Assembly: GCA_002496355.1 (NCBI GenBank)
Contig: DAJP01000071.1
Location: 1 to 5,052, forward strand
Source: Euryarchaeota archaeon UBA346
Lineage (GTDB): Archaea; Thermoplasmatota; E2; DHVEG-1
Direction: 5' to 3'
DNA length: 5,052 bases
Shown: positions 1 to 5,052 of the stretch, piece after piece
Layout of the letters: every line of letters starts with the position of its first letter
Position numbering within the stretch: position 1 is the stretch's first letter
Program-made: the position numbers and the translations under genes
The notes under the pieces: generated by a model
Told to the model about the DNA's origin: nothing
Databases searched by the model: none
Seen by the model: the letters and a program-made list of their open reading frames with translations, nothing else

Positions 1-30
1 TCCTATAGACCCTCTCTTTTTATCCTTACG

Positions 31-44
31 AATCTTTTAAGATT
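31..44. repeat. Short palindrome in the pycB leader
   Basis: AATCTT and AAGATT form perfect 6-base arms around a central TT. The element lies upstream of the best TATA candidate (61-70), where an archaeal activator site or an upstream gene's trailer could lie. A T-rich stretch at about 16-21 just before it could be the oligo-T terminator of a gene outside the window. No known operator is recognised, and an AT-rich palindrome this short can occur by chance. Confidence 0.3.
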
Positions 45-60
45 AACGGAATTAAGCCAC

Positions 61-70
61 CATATTTAAG
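61..70 (+). promoter_or_regulatory. Candidate TATA box for the pycB-pycA-birA operon
   Basis: CATATTTAAG resembles the archaeal TATA element. Transcription starts about 25 bases downstream of a TATA centre, so the start would be near position 90 and the leader about 60 bases long. A second candidate is the perfect 8-base palindrome GTTTAAAC at 95-102, which would give a start near 123 and a leader of about 30 bases. The sequence alone does not decide between them. No BRE stands out. Confidence 0.4.
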
Positions 71-139
71 TAGGTTCACAGAATACCCTTTCTCGTTTAA
101 ACCATCCACTCAATAGACAAGAAAATACTGTTGGGGACT

Positions 140-145
140 GGAGGG
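140..145 (+). promoter_or_regulatory. Ribosome binding site of pycB
   Basis: GGAGGG lies 8 bases before the ATG at 154. It is a strong match to the anti-Shine-Dalgarno sequence and supports that start. The start is also supported by the protein, since the conserved LRDGHQS motif begins at residue 9, as expected for this family. Confidence 0.75.
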
Positions 146-153
146 AACATACT

Positions 154-1974
154 ATGGTACAACTACATGAAATGATTTTACGAGATGGGCATCAATCGTT
201 ACTAGCCACACGAATGCGAACAGAAGACATGCTTCCGATAGCGGAAAAACTTGACGAGATCGGATTTTTCTCCCTCGAGGTCTGGGGTGGTGCTACCTAT
301 GATGTGTGCATAAGGTATCTGAACCAGGATCCCTGGGAGCGATTGAACAAGTTGAAAAAAGCAATGCCAAACACCCCTCTGCAGATGTTGGAGCGGGCGA
401 TGAACATTGTGGCATACTGGAATTTTCCGGATGATGTCGTAAAGAAATTCATTTACATGGCGAAGAAGAACGGATGTGATTATTTCCGTATTTTTGATGC
501 ACTCAACGATCTTCGTAACATGAAAGTCCCGATGCAGGCAGCAAAAGAAAACGGAGCTCATGTCCAGGCGTGTCTGAGCTATACCATTTCACCGATTCAC
601 ACCGTCGATTATTTCGTTGATAAATTCATCGAGCTGAAGAAGATGGGCGCTGACTCTGTATGCATCAAGGACATGGCGGGGATGATCTCGCCGAAACGCG
701 CCTATGACATCATCAAAGGAACCAAAGAAGCTGGTGTGAACCTACCAATGGATCTTCATTCGCATTACACGAGCGGGATGACCGGGATGGCTTATCAACG
801 TGCCGTCGAAGCAGGTGCTGATATCCTGGATACATCGATGTCGCCAATCTCGGGAGGAACAGCAGCTCCTGCTACGGAAAGTGTAGTTGCCGCATTTCAA
901 GGAACAGAATGGGACACAAAGTATGATTTAGAGTTGCTTATCGAATGCCGGACATATTTCCTCAAAGTCTGGGAGAAGTACCGACATCTCCATCGCTTTG
1001 ATGCCCTGAAGGTCGACCCAAGTGTCACTCTTCATCAGATCCCCGGTGGAATGCTTTCCAATCTGATTTTCCAGCTCGAGGAGCAGGGTGCGCGTGATAA
1101 ATACCGTCAGATCCTTGATGAGACTGCGCGGGTGCGAGAAGAACTAGGATTTCCACCACTGGTAACACCTACGAGCCAAGTGGTCGGGGTGCAAGCAGTG
1201 ATGAACGTGCTGCATGGACGATACAAAGTTATTCCGAAAGAAACCAAGGATTACTGTCGTGGGATGTACGGTAAACCCCCGGCTGAGATAAAACCAGAGA
1301 TCATGAAAAAAGTCCTGGGACCAACATGGAAAGAAGAGGTCATTGACTGTCGACCATCCGATTTACTTGAACCACTCTGGGATAAAAAGAAGAAGGAACT
1401 AAAGGAAATCGACGGTGGATCACTGATTAAAAAAGAAGAGGACATCATGACTTACATCCTCTATCCACAGGTCGGTCTGAAATTTTTAAAAGGGCAGGCA
1501 ATCGCTGAGTTTACCTCAGATAATCTTCCACTGCCTATCGATCATGTATTCACTAGAGCGATGGTAAAACAATCATTCCCTGAAGTAAAACAGCTCTGGC
1601 TTGAAACACAACCACCAGAGAAACGAGGAGGACCTGTACAAATCCCCACAGAATTCCAAGTCGAGGTCGATGGAGAACCCTATGAAGTCAAAGTTATCCC
1701 CTCAGGCGGGTACCTCGTTGCGGGGGCTGGAGGTACTACTCCAGAAAAACCAAAGGATATCGAGGGCGGCATCAAATCAAACATGCAAGGAACCATCCTG
1801 AAAGTGAAAGTAAAGAAAGGTGACAAAGTCAAGAAAGGAGATGTCATCGCGACGATTGAAGCCATGAAGATGGAACAAGAGATAAAATGCGAAACTGAAG
1901 GAGAAGTCAAGGAAATCTTCTGTAAAGAGGGAGCTCCGGTAAGTAGTGGCGATCTTCTCATGCAGATTCTCTAG
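154..1974 (+). CDS. pycB: Pyruvate carboxylase subunit B (carboxyltransferase plus biotin carrier)
   Basis: This 606-residue cytosolic protein transfers a carboxyl group from carboxybiotin to pyruvate, making oxaloacetate. Residues about 4-262 form the TIM-barrel carboxyltransferase domain. Visible active-site residues are R10, D11 and Q14 in LRDGHQS, K172 in CIKDMAG (the carbamylated metal-ligand lysine in relatives), H202 and H204 in LHSHYTSG, and T236 in GGTAAPATES. Residues about 285-480 match the conserved PYC/OADA domain. A Gly/Pro/Lys linker (about 523-537) leads to a biotinyl domain (538-606) with EAMKME, where K572 is the biotin site. Length fits archaeal PycB, which I recall at about 570 residues and up. 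The same architecture occurs in OadA, the alpha subunit of sodium-pumping oxaloacetate decarboxylase. The adjacent biotin carboxylase gene and the lack of a membrane OadB partner here favour pyruvate carboxylase. Residues 80-90 (LERAMN, VAYWNFPDD) differ from the common LLRGQN/VGYxxYPDD, so the substrate is inferred, not proven. Confidence 0.92.
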   Translation: MVQLHEMILRDGHQSLLATRMRTEDMLPIAEKLDEIGFFSLEVWGGATYDVCIRYLNQDPWERLNKLKKAMPNTPLQMLERAMNIVAYWNFPDDVVKKFIYMAKKNGCDYFRIFDALNDLRNMKVPMQAAKENGAHVQACLSYTISPIHTVDYFVDKFIELKKMGADSVCIKDMAGMISPKRAYDIIKGTKEAGVNLPMDLHSHYTSGMTGMAYQRAVEAGADILDTSMSPISGGTAAPATESVVAAFQGTEWDTKYDLELLIECRTYFLKVWEKYRHLHRFDALKVDPSVTLHQIPGGMLSNLIFQLEEQGARDKYRQILDETARVREELGFPPLVTPTSQVVGVQAVMNVLHGRYKVIPKETKDYCRGMYGKPPAEIKPEIMKKVLGPTWKEEVIDCRPSDLLEPLWDKKKKELKEIDGGSLIKKEEDIMTYILYPQVGLKFLKGQAIAEFTSDNLPLPIDHVFTRAMVKQSFPEVKQLWLETQPPEKRGGPVQIPTEFQVEVDGEPYEVKVIPSGGYLVAGAGGTTPEKPKDIEGGIKSNMQGTILKVKVKKGDKVKKGDVIATIEAMKMEQEIKCETEGEVKEIFCKEGAPVSSGDLLMQIL

Positions 1975-1978
1975 AAAT

Positions 1979-1984
1979 GGTGAT
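1979..1984 (+). promoter_or_regulatory. Ribosome binding site of pycA
   Basis: GGTGAT is an exact match to the 3' part of the full Shine-Dalgarno sequence AGGAGGTGAT. It lies 5 bases before the ATG at 1990, within the 15-base gap after the pycB stop. It supports the 1990 start over the out-of-frame ATG at 1985, which would give only three codons. Confidence 0.65.
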
Positions 1985-1989
1985 ATGAT

Positions 1990-3450
1990 ATGCTGAATAA
2001 GGTCCTAATTGCAAACCGAGGGGAAATAGCGATCCGTATCATGCGAGCCTGTAAAGAGTTCGGGATTGCTACCGTCGCGGTGTACTCAGATGCAGATCAG
2101 CAGGCGTTGTTCGTGAAATACGCTGACGAGAAATATAACATCGGACCCGGCCCAGCAAGTCAAAGTTACCTGAATAAACAAAAGATCATCGATGTGGCAT
2201 TGAAAGCAGGTGCTGAGGGAATCCATCCTGGGTATGGGTTCATGGCGGAGAACGCCGAGTTTGCAGAGATGTGTAAGAAAAACAACATCGAATTCATCGG
2301 TCCACCGGTTTCCGCGATGAAGCTGATGGGATCGAAAATCGATTCGAAGAAATCCATGATCCAGGCGGGAGTCAATGTTGTCCCTGGTGTCACCGAGGCG
2401 ATCGCGGACCATGAACGAGCGAAAGACATCGCCCATGAGGTAGGCTACCCTGTGATGTTGAAAGCATCAGCTGGTGGTGGTGGGATCGGGATCGTACAGG
2501 TCAATGACGAACAGCAAATGGAGAAAGCCCTGGCGACCGTACGGCAGCTTGCGAAGAACTCGTTTGGGGATGATTCCGTCTTCATCGAGAAATTCATTGA
2601 TAACCCACGTCACATTGAATATCAGGTGATCGGTGATAAAAAAGGTCATTTGATCCATTGTTTTGAGCGGGAATGCAGTGTGCAGCGACGTCATCAGAAG
2701 CTCATCGAGGAGACACCCTCCTGCGCGTTGACACCGGAACTTCGAAAAGAAATCGGTACACAAGCAGTCCTTGCCGCAAAAACCGCTGGGTATTATAATG
2801 CAGGTACTTGTGAATTCATGTTTAAAGACGGGAAATATTATTTCCTTGAGATGAACACCCGGCTGCAGGTGGAACACCCGATCACGGAGGTCACAACCGG
2901 TGTCGACCTCGCACGGGAACAACTACGTGTCGCATCCGGCTTAGAGCTTGAATATGACCAGAAGGATATCCATCCACGTGGTCATGCGATTGAATGCAGG
3001 ATCAATGCAGAGGACCCGTTGAATAACTTCATGCCTGCTCCTGCGAAGATCGTTCGATATGCTGAGCCTAGTGGCCCGGGCATCCGTGTTGATTCAGGGG
3101 TGTACCCTGGTTTTACGATTCCACCGTTTTATGATTCGATGATCGCAAAGCTCATCGTCTGGGGGGAAGATAGACCACGGGCGATAGAGCGGATGAAACG
3201 GGCACTCTGGGAATTCCAGATCAGTGGTGTGCGTCACAACATCCCGTTCCACCAGGTGGTCATGAACAACCCGCAATGGCGCTCCGGTGTCTATGACACG
3301 AGCTTCATCCCACGATACAACATCCTTGATCAGGTCGTGAAATACGTTCAGGAGACCAAAGCGCAATCGACTGGTCCGAAGACTGCTGCAGCCATGGCAG
3401 CTGTTCAGGCGGTGATCATTGCTTCGAACAGCGGATCACAACCGAAATAA
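1990..3450 (+). CDS. pycA: Pyruvate carboxylase subunit A (biotin carboxylase)
   Basis: This 486-residue cytosolic ATP-grasp enzyme uses ATP and bicarbonate to carboxylate the biotin carried by PycB. The N-terminal domain opens with KVLIANRGEIAIRI. The ATP-grasp part follows at about residues 115-330, then the C-terminal biotin carboxylase domain up to about 445. Catalytic residues line up with E. coli AccC shifted by one: K158, E200, H208, K237 in RRHQK, E275, E287, R291, Q293, V294 and E295 in EMNTRLQVEHP, and R337 in ECRINAEDP. The ATP-binding loop is GGGGIGI (162-168). Bacterial AccC has Arg or Lys at the Ile position, but methanogen PycA also has Ile as I recall. No biotin-acceptor domain is present, which fits the carrier being on PycB. 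The C-terminal 30 or so residues form an Ala-rich tail (AAAMAAVQAVIIAS) absent from AccC. Alternatives are acetyl- or propionyl-CoA carboxylase BC subunit, made unlikely by the pycB partner. Confidence 0.93.
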   Translation: MLNKVLIANRGEIAIRIMRACKEFGIATVAVYSDADQQALFVKYADEKYNIGPGPASQSYLNKQKIIDVALKAGAEGIHPGYGFMAENAEFAEMCKKNNIEFIGPPVSAMKLMGSKIDSKKSMIQAGVNVVPGVTEAIADHERAKDIAHEVGYPVMLKASAGGGGIGIVQVNDEQQMEKALATVRQLAKNSFGDDSVFIEKFIDNPRHIEYQVIGDKKGHLIHCFERECSVQRRHQKLIEETPSCALTPELRKEIGTQAVLAAKTAGYYNAGTCEFMFKDGKYYFLEMNTRLQVEHPITEVTTGVDLAREQLRVASGLELEYDQKDIHPRGHAIECRINAEDPLNNFMPAPAKIVRYAEPSGPGIRVDSGVYPGFTIPPFYDSMIAKLIVWGEDRPRAIERMKRALWEFQISGVRHNIPFHQVVMNNPQWRSGVYDTSFIPRYNILDQVVKYVQETKAQSTGPKTAAAMAAVQAVIIASNSGSQPK

Positions 3451-3461
3451 GTGATTATCAC
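3451..3461 (+). promoter_or_regulatory. Ribosome binding site and mini-palindrome before birA
   Basis: GTGATTATCAC directly follows the pycA stop. Its GTGAT half (3451-3455) matches the 3' part of the Shine-Dalgarno sequence and lies 9 bases before the ATG at 3465. The two halves form 5-base inverted arms around a single T, too tight for an RNA hairpin. I read it as a modest ribosome site. A second in-frame ATG follows at 3468, so the start is uncertain by one codon. Confidence 0.4.
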
Positions 3462-3464
3462 AGG

Positions 3465-4271
3465 ATGATGAAAGAGTCAGCATTCGTAAAAAAAACCAAG
3501 ACGTCCTTACACAATCTTGATTTTCTGAAAAAACCATGTGTTTTTGATATCGTGGATTCTACGAATGCGACCGCAAGGGATTTTGCAACAGCTGGTGCCC
3601 AGGAAGGAACAGTCGTCATCGCCAGGACCCAGCGACAGGGGCGAGGTCGTTATGAACGTAGATGGGAATCACCAGAAGGTGGATTGTATCTTTCGTTGAT
3701 TCTCCGACCAGAGAGCGCATATGAGAAAACATCACTGTTGGCATTTGTCGCAGCTCTTGCGGTAGCAAAAACCATCAGAAGTTATAAGGTCCATGCGACC
3801 ATCAAATGGCCAAATGATGTCCGGGTGAACGGACGGAAGATCGCTGGTATCCTGCTTGAATCAGAAGGGCAGGGACAATCGATTGATTACGTCATTGTTG
3901 GTGTCGGGATCAATCTTGCGGTGGACCTCAAGGATCTATCGTCTAGGATACAAACAAGATCCACCTCGTTGCACCATGAACTGCAAAACCCAGTCGATTA
4001 TCATGAATTCCTCAATACATTCATCACGGCTTTTGAACACTATTACAAGAGTTACCAAGAACAACGATGGGATGAAATCATCGACGAATGGAAAACATAT
4101 TCGGACACACTAGGAAAAAACGTCAGGGTGAAAACTATGACCGGTACCCTGGAAGGAAAAGCCTTTGACGTCGACAAGTCCGGGTTTCTTCTCCTGCTAA
4201 CCTCAACGGGAGAAACCAAGAAGATCCTCAGCGGTGATTGTCTGTATTTCGATGAGTTAGACCATGCTTGA
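3465..4271 (+). CDS. birA: Biotin protein ligase, no DNA-binding domain
   Basis: This 268-residue cytosolic enzyme activates biotin with ATP to biotinyl-AMP and attaches it to the target lysine of a carrier protein. Here the obvious target is K572 of PycB. The catalytic domain (about residues 24-210) shows the family signatures: DSTNATA (31-37), QGRGRYERRW (58-67, the biotinyl-AMP loop), SPEGGLYLS (69-77), KWPNDV (114-119, with K114 the expected catalytic lysine), GRKIAGILLE (123-132) and GVGINL (146-151). A small C-terminal beta-barrel domain follows at about 220-268. There is no N-terminal helix-turn-helix, so it is a ligase only (class I) and not a biotin repressor like E. coli BirA. It lies 14 bases after pycA in the same operon. 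A biotin ligase next to pycA is also known in methanogens. Its last 15 bases overlap the minus-strand cupin gene. Confidence 0.93.
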   Translation: MMKESAFVKKTKTSLHNLDFLKKPCVFDIVDSTNATARDFATAGAQEGTVVIARTQRQGRGRYERRWESPEGGLYLSLILRPESAYEKTSLLAFVAALAVAKTIRSYKVHATIKWPNDVRVNGRKIAGILLESEGQGQSIDYVIVGVGINLAVDLKDLSSRIQTRSTSLHHELQNPVDYHEFLNTFITAFEHYYKSYQEQRWDEIIDEWKTYSDTLGKNVRVKTMTGTLEGKAFDVDKSGFLLLLTSTGETKKILSGDCLYFDELDHA

Positions 4272-4604
4272 CATGAAGCTTGGCGGCGTCCCTATCGTCA
4301 TGTACACGACTTTTTTTGAATGAGCGTTTTTCGCCTGATGCACCAGCATGGATTTATGCCACAAGATGTCCCCAACAGAGAGTTTATAGGTTTTCTCACC
4401 AACGGTGTATTCCATCTCTCCCTCGAGGACAAGGTGCATTTCTTCTCCATCGTGTTGGAAGCGTTTTGATTCGGTGTGAGGATCGATTTCAGCGATGATA
4501 GCCTCCATCTTATGAGATTTGACCATTAATCGATAGAGTTTCCCGGGTTTCTTGGTAACACTCTTTTCTTCATCACTTTTGATAAAAATAACGTCCTCAT
4601 CCAT
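4257..4604 (-). CDS. Stand-alone cupin-domain protein
   Basis: This 115-residue protein is a single small beta-barrel of the Cupin_2 type, probably cytosolic, with no signal peptide or membrane segment. Likely metal ligands are H51, E55 and possibly H57 in QHDGEEMHLVLEG (50-62), with H89 in VHQAKN (88-93). GDILWH (78-83) is the second cupin motif. The HxGEE motif and the TPPSF near the C-terminus resemble the sensor half of XRE-family (HTH plus cupin) regulators, but no HTH is present. It could bind a small ligand or be an enzyme; I cannot assign a substrate. I chose the ATG at 4604 over an in-frame TTG at 4613: it has a weak GTTGAT ribosome-site match 5 bases before it. The 3' end overlaps birA by 15 bases on the opposite strand. 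Confidence 0.8.
   Translation of the reverse strand: MDEDVIFIKSDEEKSVTKKPGKLYRLMVKSHKMEAIIAEIDPHTESKRFQHDGEEMHLVLEGEMEYTVGEKTYKLSVGDILWHKSMLVHQAKNAHSKKVVYMTIGTPPSFMSSMV
4311..4331 (+). terminator. Oligo-T terminator of the pyc-birA operon
   Basis: Seven T (4311-4317) and five T (4327-4331) follow the birA stop by about 40 and 55 bases on the plus strand. Archaeal RNA polymerase commonly ends at such U-rich tracts without a hairpin. Both tracts lie inside the cupin gene, so the operon transcript would run antisense to the cupin 3' end. On the other strand the same bases encode Lys codons (KK at 97-98, and K92 with its neighbours), so codon choice alone could explain them. Confidence 0.45.
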
Positions 4605-4632
4605 AGAAATCAACTGTCGTAGAACAAAGGAA

Positions 4633-4647
4633 CTAATAAAGATTTCC
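4633..4647 (-). promoter_or_regulatory. Candidate BRE/TATA promoter of the cupin gene
   Basis: Read on the minus strand, GGAAAT (BRE-like) is followed by CTTTATTAG (TATA-like, 4641-4633). The expected start about 25 bases downstream is near 4612, giving a leader of under 10 bases before the ATG at 4604. Such short leaders are common in archaea and would explain the lack of a strong ribosome site. If transcription began exactly at 4613, a leaderless TTG start would also be possible. Confidence 0.45.
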
Positions 4648-4703
4648 TCTTTGCAGAAATCAGCAGTTTTTGTTTATAGTCCGGCGAGTTGTGTGTTCAA
4701 AAC

Positions 4704-4733
4704 CATAAATAATTAATGAGTATTAAATATATA
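4704..4733 (+). promoter_or_regulatory. AT-rich promoter region of the signal-peptide gene
   Basis: Two TATA-like elements are visible: ATAAATAAT at 4705-4713 and TTAAATATATA at 4723-4733. The first would start RNA near 4733 with a leader of about 20 bases that includes the ribosome site at 4739-4744. The second would start RNA around the ATG itself and lose that site, so I favour the first. This region is divergent from the cupin promoter, about 65 bases away, and could share regulation with it. Confidence 0.45.
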
Positions 4734-4738
4734 CTAAT

Positions 4739-4744
4739 AAGGAG
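4739..4744 (+). promoter_or_regulatory. Ribosome binding site of the signal-peptide gene
   Basis: AAGGAG lies 8 bases before the ATG at 4753. It is a textbook ribosome site and shows that translation starts here even though the reading frame downstream is broken. Confidence 0.7.
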
Positions 4745-4752
4745 AAAAACAT

Positions 4753-5052
4753 ATGAAAAATATATCGTCAGTCGTCGTGAAAATGGCGGTGGTATTCGTC
4801 GTAGTTTTTTCTTTAATCGTTGTGGCAAATGCAGGAAATGTCTCTAACACCAAAAAAAAAAAAGTATGACCACACCAGTAGAATTTGATGCAAACATCAC
4901 AATCAATGTCTTCGTAGGAGAAGGTTGTGGGTGTGCTATTGGTTCAAGTACTAATTAATGCAACCGGGCGAGACACGGATCATACTGCTAAAGGTATCAT
5001 TGTTAATAGCAGAACTTACGTCCTTGGGCTTGAATATGGTAAGACCTTTCGA
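4753..5052 (+). pseudogene. Frameshifted secreted surface protein, runs off the window
   Basis: The first frame (4753-4869) encodes 38 residues. They begin with a clear Sec signal peptide: lysines at 2 and 10, a hydrophobic core at about 11-25, and an A-N-A cleavage motif ending at residue 27. Twelve A (4852-4863) then encode four lysines, and the frame stops at TGA 4867. The -1 frame from 4863 reads on as SMTTPVEFDANITINVF and VGEGCGCAIGSS, and stops at TAA 4956. From about 4948 the original frame resumes (VLINATGRDTDHTAKG, then YVLGLEYGKTF) and stays open to the edge. Joined together, these pieces resemble a beta-sandwich domain of the carboxypeptidase-regulatory-like type found in archaeal surface proteins. 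Several N-glycosylation sequons (NVS, NIT, NAT) fit an exported protein. Two frame changes suggest a decaying gene or assembly errors; slippage is possible at the first. The family call is from recollection of the pattern. Confidence 0.6.
4852..4863 (+). repeat. Run of twelve A inside the secreted-protein gene
   Basis: This A12 tract follows the signal peptide by six codons and ends in G, so it contains the heptamer A AAA AAG known to favour -1 slippage. One more or two fewer A would join the signal peptide to the next coding segment (4863-4955). It is a hotspot for replication slippage, polymerase slippage and sequencing error alike. Confidence 0.85.

Noticed and set aside
202..561. 119-codon minus-strand open frame inside pycB
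   Set aside because: It is antisense to the strongly conserved carboxyltransferase domain, shows no recognisable domain and has no sign of its own promoter or ribosome site.
1985..1996. Three-codon ORF (ATG to TGA) overlapping the pycA start
   Set aside because: It starts only 1 base after the GGTGAT site, too close for initiation, and arises from the local GATAT duplication. Nothing suggests it is translated.
2475..2495. Missing Arg/Lys in the PycA ATP-grasp loop (GGGGIGI)
   Set aside because: It first looks like a lost nucleotide-binding residue, but archaeal PycA proteins I remember from methanogens also have GGGGIG, and every other catalytic residue is present.
2467..2922. 151-codon minus-strand open frame inside pycA
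   Set aside because: It is a shadow of the conserved ATP-grasp coding sequence, and its translation has no family features.
4115..4120. Six A on the plus strand as a minus-strand terminator for the cupin gene
   Set aside because: It is about 137 bases beyond the cupin stop and lies inside birA, where Lys codons explain it.
4280..4498. 72-codon plus-strand open frame opposite the cupin gene
   Set aside because: It is antisense to a well-supported cupin domain, and its translation has no recognisable domain.
4605..4613. TTG start extending the cupin protein by three residues
   Set aside because: It has no ribosome site, and the ATG at 4604 fits the family and the promoter spacing. It is kept only as a leaderless alternative.

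Overview
The window looks archaeal, probably from an uncultured euryarchaeal lineage; a Thermoplasmata-like group is my guess, at low confidence. Several features point to an archaeon. Pyruvate carboxylase is split into two subunits. The ATP-grasp loop of the biotin carboxylase subunit reads GGGGIGI, as I remember for methanogen PycA, rather than bacterial GGGGRGMR. The biotin ligase has no DNA-binding domain. Promoter candidates are TATA/BRE-like with no clear -35/-10 pairs, ribosome sites match GGTGAT or GGAG, and oligo-T tracts sit where transcription should end. Base composition is moderate across the operon and visibly more AT-rich after about 4614.

Layout. Positions 1-153 are a non-coding leader with TATA-like elements and two short palindromes. 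Positions 154-4271 hold a compact plus-strand operon of three genes, spaced 15 and 14 bases apart. These are pycB (carboxyltransferase plus biotin carrier), pycA (biotin carboxylase) and birA (biotin protein ligase). On the minus strand, 4257-4604 encodes a small single-domain cupin whose 3' end overlaps the end of birA by 15 bases. Positions 4605-4752 form a divergent promoter region. From 4753 to the window end lies a secreted-protein gene that is broken in this sequence: signal peptide, a run of twelve A, then a beta-rich domain split over two reading frames. It continues past the edge.

How the genes work together. BirA would attach biotin to Lys572 of PycB. PycA would carboxylate that biotin using ATP and bicarbonate, and PycB would pass the carboxyl group to pyruvate to make oxaloacetate. 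The operon therefore looks like a self-contained anaplerotic carboxylase together with its own activating enzyme. The cupin and the broken surface protein have no evident link to it.

The operon itself is of a known type. The parts most worth a second look are the frameshifted surface-protein gene with its A12 tract, unusual residues near the expected substrate pocket of PycB, and the tail-to-tail overlap with oligo-T tracts inside the opposing gene. I found no clear sign of a wholly new system. I saw no tRNA, rRNA, CRISPR array or insertion sequence.
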